Origin: Autumnicola musiva
GTDB taxonomy: Bacteria; Bacteroidota; Bacteroidia; Flavobacteriales; Flavobacteriaceae
NCBI RefSeq assembly: GCF_031846585.1
Contig: NZ_JAVRHK010000012.1
Location: 1 to 64,000 of the forward strand
DNA length: 64,000 nucleotides
Direction: 5' to 3'
How positions within the stretch are numbered: the stretch's first letter is position 1; each line of letters opens with the position of its first letter. The position numbers and the translations under genes are program-made. This document shows positions 1 to 8,284 of the stretch, piece by piece. A model generated the notes under the pieces. The model did not search any database, had not been told where the DNA came from, and saw only the letters and a list, made by a program, of their open reading frames with translations.

Positions 1-16
1 TTTAAAACACCCACCC

Positions 17-673
17 TTACCTCCTCTTATCCACCGATTTATCATCAAACGATACCAGGTTAAAAAGCTGGCGCATTCTGCTTCTTACCCTTTTGCCATA
101 TCTCTCTTCCAGTCCTCCCGCGTTTAAATTTGTGGACATATGGGTTCTAACTTTGTGATTTAGGAAAAGCTCGTAGCGGGAGAGAAGGATTTCACCAATT
201 ACATTACAATCTTTACCAAAGAACCTCCCTGTTGGTTCCACTCCAAGATCATCAAAACATAAATAGCTGCTGTTACCATAATCTTCAATGGTCTTATATC
301 CTACGTGGTTAAAGCCAAAAACTATATTTCTGCAGGGAATTACCTGATATTGCTTTTGATGTGGCACCAGGTAGCGTAGCAGTTTGAGAAAACTGGTTTT
401 CCCGCAACCAACGGGTCCTGAAAGCAGAATTCCTTTTGCGGGATCAAGTTTGAACTTCTCACATTTTTCTTTTTCAGCGATAATGTAATTACAAAGCTTA
501 TAAAGCAGTGGCTCATCTTCCTTGTAGAAATGAAACCTGTTCCCGAACATAATTTTTCCTTTTGCCTCCAGGTATTCCTGCATTAAGGGGAAATCATATA
601 AGATTTCTCTCCCTTTGAGTTTCGCGATCCTGTAGGTCACTCCGCCTTCAGTTATTTCACAGGGGTTCTCCAT
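17..673 (-). CDS. DnaC/IstB-like AAA+ ATPase of the integrated element
   Basis: 218 residues. A Walker A motif (GPVGCGKTS, residues 86-94) and a Walker B-like motif (LCFDDLG, Asp141/Asp142) mark an AAA+ NTPase of the DnaC/DnaI/IstB type. Known members load replicative helicase or assist transposition. It is the last visible gene of a minus-strand run and overlaps the end of the upstream gene by 17 nt, so the two are probably translationally coupled. Because that neighbour resembles a DnaD/DnaT-type primosome protein, helicase loading during element replication is the more likely role than IstB-type transposition; no transposase is present. The family is clear, the exact role is inferred. Confidence 0.75.
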   Translation of the reverse strand: MENPCEITEGGVTYRIAKLKGREILYDFPLMQEYLEAKGKIMFGNRFHFYKEDEPLLYKLCNYIIAEKEKCEKFKLDPAKGILLSGPVGCGKTSFLKLLRYLVPHQKQYQVIPCRNIVFGFNHVGYKTIEDYGNSSYLCFDDLGVEPTGRFFGKDCNVIGEILLSRYELFLNHKVRTHMSTNLNAGGLEERYGKRVRSRMRQLFNLVSFDDKSVDKRR

Positions 674-1364
674 AATTCTTATAATTTTGAATTTTCAAAT
701 GATCCGGATCTTTTAGTTTCTGCTGCTTCTGAATCTCTTCAGCTTTTTTCATCCACCTCTGGGAGAGCGTTTTCCAGTTTACCACATCCTGATTTCCGCC
801 AATTTTCCAACCCACGGCTTCGTAGTGGTGATAAAACTTAGAAGCTTCTGTTTCCGGCCAGGATCTGGTTTTAAAAAATTCTACAACTTCAAATTCACTT
901 TTTGGCCATAAAGGTTTTATGGGTTTATTATCTTTAATATTGTTTGTTTTATATACCAAAGCTCTTTCGCCACTCTTCACATACTCTTCTGCTACTTGTT
1001 CTAAGAAAGTTTCAAACTTATTGAGTTGCTGTCCACCTGAAGTTGACTGCTCATCCTCTACTTGTTCATCACATGTCCAAAAAATGGACATCTTAACCTG
1101 GCTTCCTTTTAAGGGATTTTTAGATGGCATGTATAGAATATAATTCCACTCGCTTAGTTCCCTGATGCACTTATGGTAAGTTGAAAGTGAACCTACTTTC
1201 GAGGCCTGCATGATCTCCTCCCTTTGAACAAAAAATTGTTTTCGAAACCTGAATACATTCCAGTACTGAAACAAGGCATAATAGATGCTGACATGCGAAG
1301 GATTTAGCCGCTGATCCTCATTAAATCGTTCAAAAACTCCATTTAGGTGCTTTATGTAATTCAT
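657..1364 (-). CDS. Putative primosome/replication-initiation protein of the element
   Basis: 235 residues. The N-terminal ~100 residues look like a winged-helix domain of the type seen in Bacteroidota mobile-element replication proteins, then comes a polar linker. The C-terminal ~70 residues contain FYHHYEAVGWKIGGN followed by a W-K-T-L-x-x-R-W motif, resembling the C-terminal tail of DnaD/DnaT-like phage and plasmid proteins that contact the helicase loader. The gene starts 2 nt after the HTH gene and overlaps the DnaC-like gene, giving a three-gene operon. No database match could be tested; the replication role rests on these motifs and the ATPase partner. Confidence 0.5.
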   Translation of the reverse strand: MNYIKHLNGVFERFNEDQRLNPSHVSIYYALFQYWNVFRFRKQFFVQREEIMQASKVGSLSTYHKCIRELSEWNYILYMPSKNPLKGSQVKMSIFWTCDEQVEDEQSTSGGQQLNKFETFLEQVAEEYVKSGERALVYKTNNIKDNKPIKPLWPKSEFEVVEFFKTRSWPETEASKFYHHYEAVGWKIGGNQDVVNWKTLSQRWMKKAEEIQKQQKLKDPDHLKIQNYKNYGEPL

Positions 1365-1366
1365 AC

Positions 1367-1645
1367 CTAATAAATATTATCAATCCTGTGCTCTGTCATG
1401 ATCCGATGGATCTCTTCCACATCATAGTAAATAATGCCTCCTATTTTTACGTACGGCAGTGTTCCATTGATCCGAAGAGTTTGTAAAGTCCCCGTGCTTA
1501 TATGCAGATGCGCCTTTACTTCTGAAGATCTCATATATCGCCTGAGGTTCCCGGAGGAGTGCTGGGATAGGAGTTCCTTGATCTCCTCTAATAGTTCCAT
1601 TTTAAAATCCCGCAGATCATCCGTTGTGATCATTTTTTTTGGCAT
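1367..1645 (-). CDS. Small excisionase-type helix-turn-helix protein
   Basis: 92 residues from the ATG at 1645; a longer frame opens at 1672, but MPKKMITTDD is the more natural start. A polar helical N-terminus is followed by a MerR/excisionase-like winged HTH (residues ~38-90), with the characteristic substitution-tolerant pattern of an S-x-E-V helix and a L-P-Y-V-K-I-G-G-x-I-Y-Y wing. In Bacteroidota integrative elements such proteins act as recombination directionality factors or repressors. It is first in the operon with the replication-like and DnaC-like genes, and a 10-bp inverted repeat lies just upstream. Function as Xis or repressor is inferred. Confidence 0.65.
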   Translation of the reverse strand: MPKKMITTDDLRDFKMELLEEIKELLSQHSSGNLRRYMRSSEVKAHLHISTGTLQTLRINGTLPYVKIGGIIYYDVEEIHRIMTEHRIDNIY

Positions 1646-1664
1646 AATGAAAATGTTTAGGTTA

Positions 1665-1702
1665 AATCCCACCGCTGGCTACCCCATAGATACGGTGGGA
1701 TT
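1665..1702. promoter_or_regulatory. 10-bp inverted repeat upstream of the HTH operon
   Basis: AATCCCACCG (1665-1674) and CGGTGGGATT (1693-1702) are perfect inverted repeats with an 18-nt spacer, located 20-57 nt upstream of the HTH start codon. This may be an operator for the HTH protein or a leader hairpin. There is no T-run, so a terminator is unlikely. Confidence 0.45.
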
Positions 1703-1764
1703 ATGTTGATTTGACTTCTGGTTCAAAGTTGGCAGGTTTGGGAAGAATTATTTCACCAGTCCAC

Positions 1765-1891
1765 CGTAACTACGAAGAAATTTAACATGCGTGTATATTG
1801 AAGCTAAACTGACCTAAATTGAAGGAAAATATTGGCTTAACAATAAAAAGATTCGGACATAAAAGAAGAGAGGCTACTTTTCGTAGTTACG
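1765..1891. promoter_or_regulatory. Paired CGTARYTACG palindromes between rteC and the HTH operon
   Basis: CGTAACTACGAA (1765-1776) and TTCGTAGTTACG (1880-1891) are exact reverse complements separated by 103 nt, and each is itself a near-perfect palindrome (CGTA-NN-TACG). They sit between the RteC gene and the operon transcribed away from it on the same strand, where an activator of an excision/replication operon would bind. In CTnDOT, RteC binds inverted half-sites ahead of the excision operon; the parallel here is inference. Confidence 0.45.
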
Positions 1892-1906
1892 TTCAAATAC
1901 CGAAAA

Positions 1907-2725
1907 TTATAATGCTTCATCCCGATTTAATCTTTGTTCAAATAGTTGGATTAACTCATCTATAAACTTTGTTCTACGGCCTTTTCGTCCCTTTATTTCC
2001 GAGAATTTCTTATAAATATTATCCAGTTTGATATTAAAAACCTTTTCAAAGACGGTTGCGATAGCTATAATATCAGCAGAACCATTATTTATAGCGCCGG
2101 AAAAATGCAGCGCATAAATAAGTTCGATTAAAGCGACTGTTGGAGAGGTCCAATTCAAATTGCTTTCTACTGGTTCTTGTGAAAAAAAGGAAAGTTTTAC
2201 CAACTGACTCTGGAGGTAAGGCAGTAATTTTTGATATGCTCTAAAACGGGCTAATAGCAGATCATGTGAAGTACTGAATCCTGCATCCCAGTATAAAGGA
2301 GTATCTTGGGCTTCTAGCTTATTGAGAAATCCCCTGATATAGTAAAACTCATCCATAAAATTCTGTTCCAGCTCTACATACTTCTGGAACTCCCGGTTTT
2401 TCCTGAAAAACTTGTTGATTTTTTTTATTTTCTTATGCAGAAGTTTTCCTTTGTATTTATTTGAAGTGGATGGCCCCAGTTCTATTGAACGCACTTCGAG
2501 ATAAAAAATAAGGGAGGTGAGAGGAATTTGCTTGTGCTCCTTGAAAAAGCTAATCTCTTCGGAAACGGAGTTAAAGCTCCGCCCCCTCAATTCCGATCTA
2601 TAAACTTCTAGTATCTCTCGGCAGTATCTAATTATCCGGCTACAGGCAAGCAACCGCGATGAGGAAGTTTCCTCAAGGTTTCGAATCTCTTTTTCAAATT
2701 GTTCTTTATTAATAAGAAAGTCCAT
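1907..2725 (-). CDS. RteC-family regulator of element excision
   Basis: 272 residues. The region ~60-140, with F-F-K-E-H-K, a Y-L-E-V-R-S-I-E-L stretch, a K-K-I-x-K-I-N-K-F-F helix and F-M-D-E-F-Y-Y-I-R-G, is the recognisable RteC domain. RteC of the Bacteroides conjugative transposon CTnDOT is a DNA-binding activator of the excision genes. No rteA/rteB two-component genes are visible in the window, so its inducer is unknown. It lies upstream of, and in the same orientation as, the HTH-primosome-DnaC operon, with paired palindromes in the gap. Family assignment is fairly sure; the regulatory target is inferred from position. Confidence 0.75.
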   Translation of the reverse strand: MDFLINKEQFEKEIRNLEETSSSRLLACSRIIRYCREILEVYRSELRGRSFNSVSEEISFFKEHKQIPLTSLIFYLEVRSIELGPSTSNKYKGKLLHKKIKKINKFFRKNREFQKYVELEQNFMDEFYYIRGFLNKLEAQDTPLYWDAGFSTSHDLLLARFRAYQKLLPYLQSQLVKLSFFSQEPVESNLNWTSPTVALIELIYALHFSGAINNGSADIIAIATVFEKVFNIKLDNIYKKFSEIKGRKGRRTKFIDELIQLFEQRLNRDEAL

Positions 2726-3029
2726 CTAATAACATTTATCACTCTCTAAATGTCAGGTAAAAGAAATGAACTTAAAAATCAGGAAGATTTCAGTTTATAA
2801 ACCAAATAGTAACATTTATAAATAAAATGCATTACTGAAATTGCGTTCCTACTAGTTAGGAGTAGTAATATGAACGGTTGAATTTTTAGAACAAGTTTCT
2901 TAGAATTTTACGAAGGATTTATAAATGAAGAGTTGAATTAATATCTAAGGATTCAAATTGAGAACAATTAATGAAACCTAGGCAGGAGAAAATTGATAAA
3001 GGTTGAGACACTTAAACAGTAACTATTGT
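2726..3029. other. Gene-free 304-bp gap between the rteC and S9 peptidase genes
   Basis: Very AT-rich, with no credible reading frame on either strand. The end of the gap (3013-3031) contains a 7-bp stem with one G-T pair that could act as a weak terminator for the peptidase gene transcribed into it. The remainder probably carries the rteC promoter, but no TAnnTTTG box stands out. Confidence 0.4.
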
Positions 3030-5204
3030 TTAGTCGGATTCATTTTTCATATTGCTCCTGGCAAAGCTGAAAATTTTGCTGTACAGTCTTACCGTTTCAT
3101 CATAATTACCTAAGCCATCATGATCAAACTCGTAATCAATATCCATCAAAACTGGTTTATTTCCGGTAGAGATACTTTGTAATTTAGCTATATACTTTCC
3201 GCTATCCCATAATGGAATACGATCATCCTGAGAAGCGGGCATAATTAAGGTGGCAGGATAATACAAGGTTTCTTTTAAATTATAATAAGGATCCATTTTG
3301 ACCAGACCTATAAATTCTGTGTTATCATCCACCGTCCCATACTCAAGATAGCTGGTGCTACTGACGGTAGCTGATGATTCTAGGTCAAGCGGGTTTAATC
3401 GTGGTACTTCAGCTATAAATGAAGAAAAAAGATCAGGACGTTCATTTACTGCCATTCCAGCCGTAATACCTCCTGCACTGGCAGTGTATAAAGAGACCAA
3501 GCCTTTTTGCGTATAACCTTTTTCTATTAAAGCTTCTGTACAGGCTATAAGATCTTTCCAGGAATTATATTTAAGGGTTTTCATTCCTTGTTTATGCCAA
3601 TCCTTTCCTTTTTCTCCGCCTCCTCTTACGTGAGGGAATGCCAAAATTCCTCCCCGTGCTGCCCAATCCAGAAAGATAGGAGAAAAGAAAGGACTCATAC
3701 TTTCCCCATAAGCCCCATAAACATATACAAAGACTTCATTTTCTGAATTCAGCTCAATACCTTTTTTGTAAACTAAGGACAAAGGTACTTCTACGCCATC
3801 ATAGCTACTCACCATAGTTTGTTCAGAAACAAGATCATCAAATTCCGGGTAAAGCATTTCTTGCTGTAACCCCTCTTTCCGGAAATCCCCATCTTTCGTA
3901 ATAATAAATCTGGTATAATCTGAAGTCCATCCGTCTAACTCTACACCAATCAATTTTTTATTTACTGATCCGCCGAAGAAGGTGACGTAGCCGGAAGAAA
4001 AGGGAGTATTTAACTGCTTTTTTTTCTTTTTATTATTAATTTCCCAAAGGGATACTTCCACCCCATATTTAGAGCAGGCGAAATAAATTTTATCTTTTGC
4101 TACTTCGAACTGGGTGATAGGATTATCTTTAGTGCCTTTGGCCAAAATCTCAGGATTATCAAAATCAGGATTATTGATTTTAAAGCTGGCTACATGATTT
4201 CCTTTTTCATTGCCCTGCCGGAAAATAAATTCCTCCCCTCTTACTTCCCCCTGATTATAAAACACTTTTTGCTCTTGAGTGAAGAACGGAATCCAGTTTG
4301 CTTTTCCTGATATCAAATCAGAAATTTTAGCAATATATGCGTCATAGTAATCACTGGAGCTAGCCGAATAGCCAACCACGTACTTATCCTGGCTGGAACC
4401 GATGTTTACTTTCGGATAAAAATCCGCAGGTATATTCACCGTATTGCTATTCCCGAAGATGTTTTTCTTTACCTCCTGGCTATCACCAAGTTTGTAAAGA
4501 ACAGAAAATGAGTTCTTTTTATAACCAGGCTTGTTTTGATCAACTACCGGAAAGTACAGATAAATAAATCCAGAACTGTCCGGAAGCCACTCTATCCCTC
4601 CAAAGGCAGGATTTATATTAGTAATTAAATCGCTATATAATTTCTTATTTTTCACATCCAAAAAAATAACTGAAGAGCCGAAATTTTCATCATTCTTATA
4701 ACCAATGGCCACTTTTTCTCCATTGAACGATGGCTTTAAATAGGTTATTTCTGAAATTTCATCTTTGTAGTTCTTAGGATCAAAGAGTTCAACTTCTTCT
4801 GCTGAAAGATATTCCCTGAAAAATAACTTATTAATACTGGAAGAATCCTCATACTTCAAATAAAAGTAATTACCTGCTTCATTGACTTCAATCATACTGA
4901 TCGTTCCATTTTGAAGTTTCTGGTAGTCAGAAAATTTCTCCAGGTAATGCTCCATAAGATCATTATTAGCAAAATAAGCTTCTGCTAAGGAATCCTGGGC
5001 TTTCAACCAATCAACAACTTCCTTATCCTCCAAATTCTCTAAATTAGAATAATCATCCTTAAGCTCTACACTAAACTTTGTTTGTGTCTTTACCTGTTTT
5101 GAAAGCTGGGGATACTGAAATGGCACATGCTCTACCTGCCCAAAAGCTGAGATAGCAGAGACCAAGCTCCACCAAAGGAACATGAAATAATTTCTTTTTT
5201 TCAT
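3030..5204 (-). CDS. Secreted S9A-type serine peptidase (prolyl oligopeptidase/oligopeptidase B family)
   Basis: 724 residues. A signal peptide is visible (hydrophobic residues 6-20, probable cleavage near Phe21-Gly22-Gln23). Residues ~40-460 form the expected beta-propeller region and ~460-724 the alpha/beta-hydrolase domain. The catalytic triad is intact: Ser576 in T-A-S-A-G-G, Asp661 in SQDDRIP and His695 in FDHDG, with the family signature VRGGGEKGKDW near residue 526. The S-A-G-G context resembles oligopeptidase B (cuts after Arg/Lys) more than classical prolyl oligopeptidase, so specificity is open. It lies 60 nt downstream of a 40-residue GG-leader peptide gene whose predicted core holds Arg-Arg-Pro-Lys-Pro. 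A periplasmic processing role for that peptide is inference. Confidence 0.85.
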   Translation of the reverse strand: MKKRNYFMFLWWSLVSAISAFGQVEHVPFQYPQLSKQVKTQTKFSVELKDDYSNLENLEDKEVVDWLKAQDSLAEAYFANNDLMEHYLEKFSDYQKLQNGTISMIEVNEAGNYFYLKYEDSSSINKLFFREYLSAEEVELFDPKNYKDEISEITYLKPSFNGEKVAIGYKNDENFGSSVIFLDVKNKKLYSDLITNINPAFGGIEWLPDSSGFIYLYFPVVDQNKPGYKKNSFSVLYKLGDSQEVKKNIFGNSNTVNIPADFYPKVNIGSSQDKYVVGYSASSSDYYDAYIAKISDLISGKANWIPFFTQEQKVFYNQGEVRGEEFIFRQGNEKGNHVASFKINNPDFDNPEILAKGTKDNPITQFEVAKDKIYFACSKYGVEVSLWEINNKKKKKQLNTPFSSGYVTFFGGSVNKKLIGVELDGWTSDYTRFIITKDGDFRKEGLQQEMLYPEFDDLVSEQTMVSSYDGVEVPLSLVYKKGIELNSENEVFVYVYGAYGESMSPFFSPIFLDWAARGGILAFPHVRGGGEKGKDWHKQGMKTLKYNSWKDLIACTEALIEKGYTQKGLVSLYTASAGGITAGMAVNERPDLFSSFIAEVPRLNPLDLESSATVSSTSYLEYGTVDDNTEFIGLVKMDPYYNLKETLYYPATLIMPASQDDRIPLWDSGKYIAKLQSISTGNKPVLMDIDYEFDHDGLGNYDETVRLYSKIFSFARSNMKNESD

Positions 5205-5221
5205 CCTAAGAAATTTGAAAA

Positions 5222-5239
5222 GCCCGGAGTGTACCGGGC
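5222..5239 (-). terminator. Short hairpin between peptide gene and peptidase gene
   Basis: GCCCGG (5222-5227) and CCGGGC (5234-5239) form a 6-bp all-GC stem with a 6-nt loop. On the minus strand it is followed by only TTTTC, so it looks like a leaky terminator or processing hairpin. Placed just after the peptide gene, it could raise peptide mRNA relative to the peptidase message. Confidence 0.5.
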
Positions 5240-5264
5240 ATTTTTCGAATAAGAAAAGTGATAA

Positions 5265-5387
5265 CTATTTACCTGGTTTAGGTCGTCTCACTTTGTCCCG
5301 ATCAAGTACTGAGCCATCACCTCCACCCTTAATCCTATCAATATTTTTTACTGCTCTGTTCCTGTAATCTTCTAATGATTTTTTCAT
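5265..5387 (-). CDS. 40-residue GG-leader precursor peptide
   Basis: The frame runs from ATG at 5387 to TAG at 5265. The N-terminal ~20 residues are a charged amphipathic leader ending R-I-K-G-G-G, the double-glycine signal cut by C39-peptidase ABC exporters. The predicted core is short and hydrophilic (begins D-G-S-V, ends R-R-P-K-P-G-K), without Cys, Ser/Thr clusters or a hydrophobic helix, so it is not an obvious lanthipeptide or pore-forming bacteriocin. A C39 exporter gene lies upstream in the same orientation and a secreted S9 peptidase immediately downstream. Roles as a signal peptide or antimicrobial are both possible. Coding status is supported by leader logic and context, not by homology testing. 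Confidence 0.7.
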   Translation of the reverse strand: MKKSLEDYRNRAVKNIDRIKGGGDGSVLDRDKVRRPKPGK

Positions 5388-5472
5388 GATTGCTTATTTT
5401 TAATGTTAATAATTTCCCTCAGTACTAAATAACTACAAATGGAGATAAATTTCATCAGCCTTTGCCCTCCAT

Positions 5473-7164
5473 TTATAAATGACCACCTGCTTTCCTTAAT
5501 CTCAACTCCTTTATAAACTTAGATGGATAGACTCCCGTCTTATTATAGAAAGCTTTAGAAAAAGATTCCCCTCTCCTAAATCCAAAAGTTTCTGCCAGGC
5601 CCTGGTAATTAAACTTTAATAGCTTAGGATCTCTATTCAGTTGAATTATAGCATCTGAAATACGCAGTTCTTTTAAATAATTGGGGAATGTTTTATTTTT
5701 ATAAGTATTGATAACCACAGAAAGATATGAAGTATTGGTCTCAAGTTCCTGGGCCAATGTGGCCATGTCCAGATCTTTATCTAAAAATCTTTCTGAATTC
5801 TCGAACTTTTCCAGTTTTGCCAAAATATCAATCCTGATATCTTCAGGCACAGAGCTGGGATGGACATTTACTGGACCTGAATTCACTTTTTCTTTGGCTA
5901 TACCTCCCTCCAGCAACAGCCTCAATTTTTTCTTCATCCTAACGGATCGTAGGTAGAAGTAAAATCCGGTAATAATACCAGCAACAGCAAGTAATCCAAC
6001 ACTTGTAATTATCTTTTGCTTGTTTTGCAGTTGCACTTCGGCTTCCTTCTTCTGATGCTTTAAATAAGGTATATCATAGGAAACCATAGCTTCATTTATT
6101 ACATTTTCCTGTTTTCTTGAATGCAGACTATCATACGCTATTAATTTCCCCATGTACTCGACCTGCTTCTTCTTATCATTTTCAGCCAAGGCATGAAGTA
6201 TCAACTGATGATATACGTCTTTAACTTCCGAAAAAGGATCCTCCGTTTTGCTTACTATCGAATCTATGTCGCTATAATACCGGAGAGAAAGATCTTTATT
6301 ATTCAATTTGTCTTCGATCTTACCGAGATAATAAAGCTTTATTGCTTTACTTGTTCCATCGAGAGCACCTACATACTTAAGTAACGTATCCTTAGCTTCA
6401 CTATATTTACCGGCATAATAATTAATCTAGGCATCTAAAAGAATGAAGTCCTGTAGATTGGCTTTATCATTAAATTCCAAAGTCTTACTTATACCCTTAT
6501 TTGTGTAATATCTGGCCGAATCTACTGCATGTAATCTTAGGTGTGTCAGGGAGAGATTGTAAAGCAGTGTTATATAATCTTCATAGTAAGTGTTTTCAAA
6601 ATCCTTTTTAGTCTTCAAAATATTTAAAGACTTGTTGTAGAGTTCGGCAGCGGCGTAATGCTGCCCGTAAATATTCCGGATAGCGGCAATAGCGAGTGCA
6701 AATTCTCTCTGTTGCTCCACATTGTCCTTTTTTAATGAGAGGTTGTACGCTTCAAGATAATTATTAAGGGCTAACTGAAAATTTCCTGCCTGGTAATGCA
6801 GATGTCCTTTTAAGGCGTATCCCAATGCAGGATAATTGGGATGAGGACTTGTTTTGGTAATCAGGATAATAGAATCTGCATAAATCAGAGCAGGCATAGT
6901 TTCCTCTAGAATAGTTTTATAGTAAAACGCCCGTGCTTTTTCAATAACATTATGTTCAGCAGCCGCTTTTTTTACATGTACCTGCACCAGCCGTTCCAGG
7001 CTCTCATGATCTTCGTTTTCCAGGGCTTTGGATTCCAGATTATGAATTTGGTCATAAGACCATGAAGTTGCTATTATTTCATTATCCTGGGCATATCCAT
7101 AAAAAAAGAACAAACCAACTAAGGCCATAAAAAACATTCTATATGTTAATCTGATTTGATACAT
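5473..7164 (-). pseudogene. TPR-TM-AraC transcriptional regulator interrupted by one in-frame TAG
   Basis: The gene opens at 7164 and reads 245 codons before a TAG at 6427-6429. After that stop the same frame stays open to 5473, so only one nonsense codon breaks a 563-residue protein. In order it has an N-terminal signal/anchor, TPR-like helices (~60-330), a transmembrane helix (ITSVGLLAVAGIITGFYFYL) and a C-terminal AraC double HTH ending P-S-K-F-I-K-E-L. This layout is common in Bacteroidota membrane-linked regulators that couple periplasmic sensing to transcription. TAG from CAG (Gln) is the simplest cause. The 3' part could still be translated from TTG at 6306. It lies between the HlyD and peptide genes, so local control of the export locus is inferred. 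Confidence 0.8.
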
Positions 7165-7177
7165 GTTTAGAACTTAT

Positions 7178-8280
7178 TTACGTGGCCCAAATGTGGCGGA
7201 ACTGATAAAAAACCCGTTCAAGTAGCGTTACTTTCTCAAGTAATATGTCTGCAGTCCCTACCAATTCCTGAGATAAAACTAATTCCTTACTATAGGATGT
7301 AGTAAGGTTTTCTATATCCATATAAACAATATATGAAGGTAATACACCCCGGCTTGGCACCTCTGAGATAGAATTGACCCTGGCTTTAACCATACCCCAA
7401 TCCGTGGACGGATAGTTATCTAATTTTAGATAAACCTGTTGTCCCTTACGAACCTGTCCCGCATTCTTTACTGGAATAGTACACTTGCCGAAAAATTTAT
7501 TCCTGCTGAATGGCACAACAGTAAACACCACTTCACCTTCTTCAACATTCTGATGTTCATTCCAAACTTCATTATATGCCAGTTTTCCATCAATAGGACT
7601 TTTGATGGTATATTCATCTTCCCACTCCAGTATTGAAGTCAAAAGATTCCGTTGAGCAAAAACTAATGCGGCTTTATTCTGGCTGATTTTTCTTAAACCT
7701 GAATGCTGTAATATCTCAAGGTTACTTGTAGCCTTGCTTCTGTCTGCATTAAGTTGTAATATTTGTTGTTTAAGCAACACGTATTGCCGGCTCTTTTCAG
7801 CATGTTCCAACTCCACTTTTTCAAGATCAGCCTGGGAAACAACGCCCTTTGAATACAATTTCCTATAGCGGTCCATATTCCTAGTTGATACTGCCAGCGC
7901 ATTTTCCATTAGATTGAGCTCTTCTCCTTTGGATATAAGTATTGAAGTCTGATTCCGGATATCGTCCTGTAATTGCCACTCCATGACTTTATTTTCATTA
8001 AAGGAAGCCTCTAAAATGCTTTCCTGGTATTCGTCTAAAAACTGATTGTAAAGCGGCTGAACTGAAGCTCCTAATTTTAAGCCTGTAGGAAATTCATTTG
8101 AGGATTCTTTGAAGTAACAGTTACTGTTCCCGATACTACCTGGTTAAAAGGAATTAATGCGGCCAATGTGATTACCAATAAAAAGAATAGAAATAGAACG
8201 CTAGTGCCCCATCTAAGAACACCACCGGGCTCTATCTCCAAAAAATTACCCCTGTAGTTATATGATCTCCAATTCTCCAC
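7178..8280 (-). pseudogene. HlyD-family export adaptor, frameshifted and apparently shortened
   Basis: A GTG start at 8280, 4 nt after the ABC exporter stop, gives 67 residues: a cytoplasmic N-terminus, one TM helix (~28-45) and the first beta strand (VVSGTVTVTSKNP). The frame then stops at 8077. From about 8095 another frame continues to 7178 with F-P-T-G-L-K-L-G, a long coiled coil, the second half of the lipoyl-like domain (TIKSPIDGKLAYNEV) and beta domains. Joined, it would be about 370 residues; family members I know are around 430. The first lipoyl half expected between the parts is missing, so a frameshift plus an internal deletion near 8090-8130 is likely. It should not form a working periplasmic adaptor. 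Confidence 0.75.
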
Positions 8281-8284
8281 CTTT

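Noticed and set aside
17..673. IstB-type transposition ATPase implying an IS21 element
   Set aside because: No IstA transposase or terminal repeats are visible; the partner gene looks primosomal instead.
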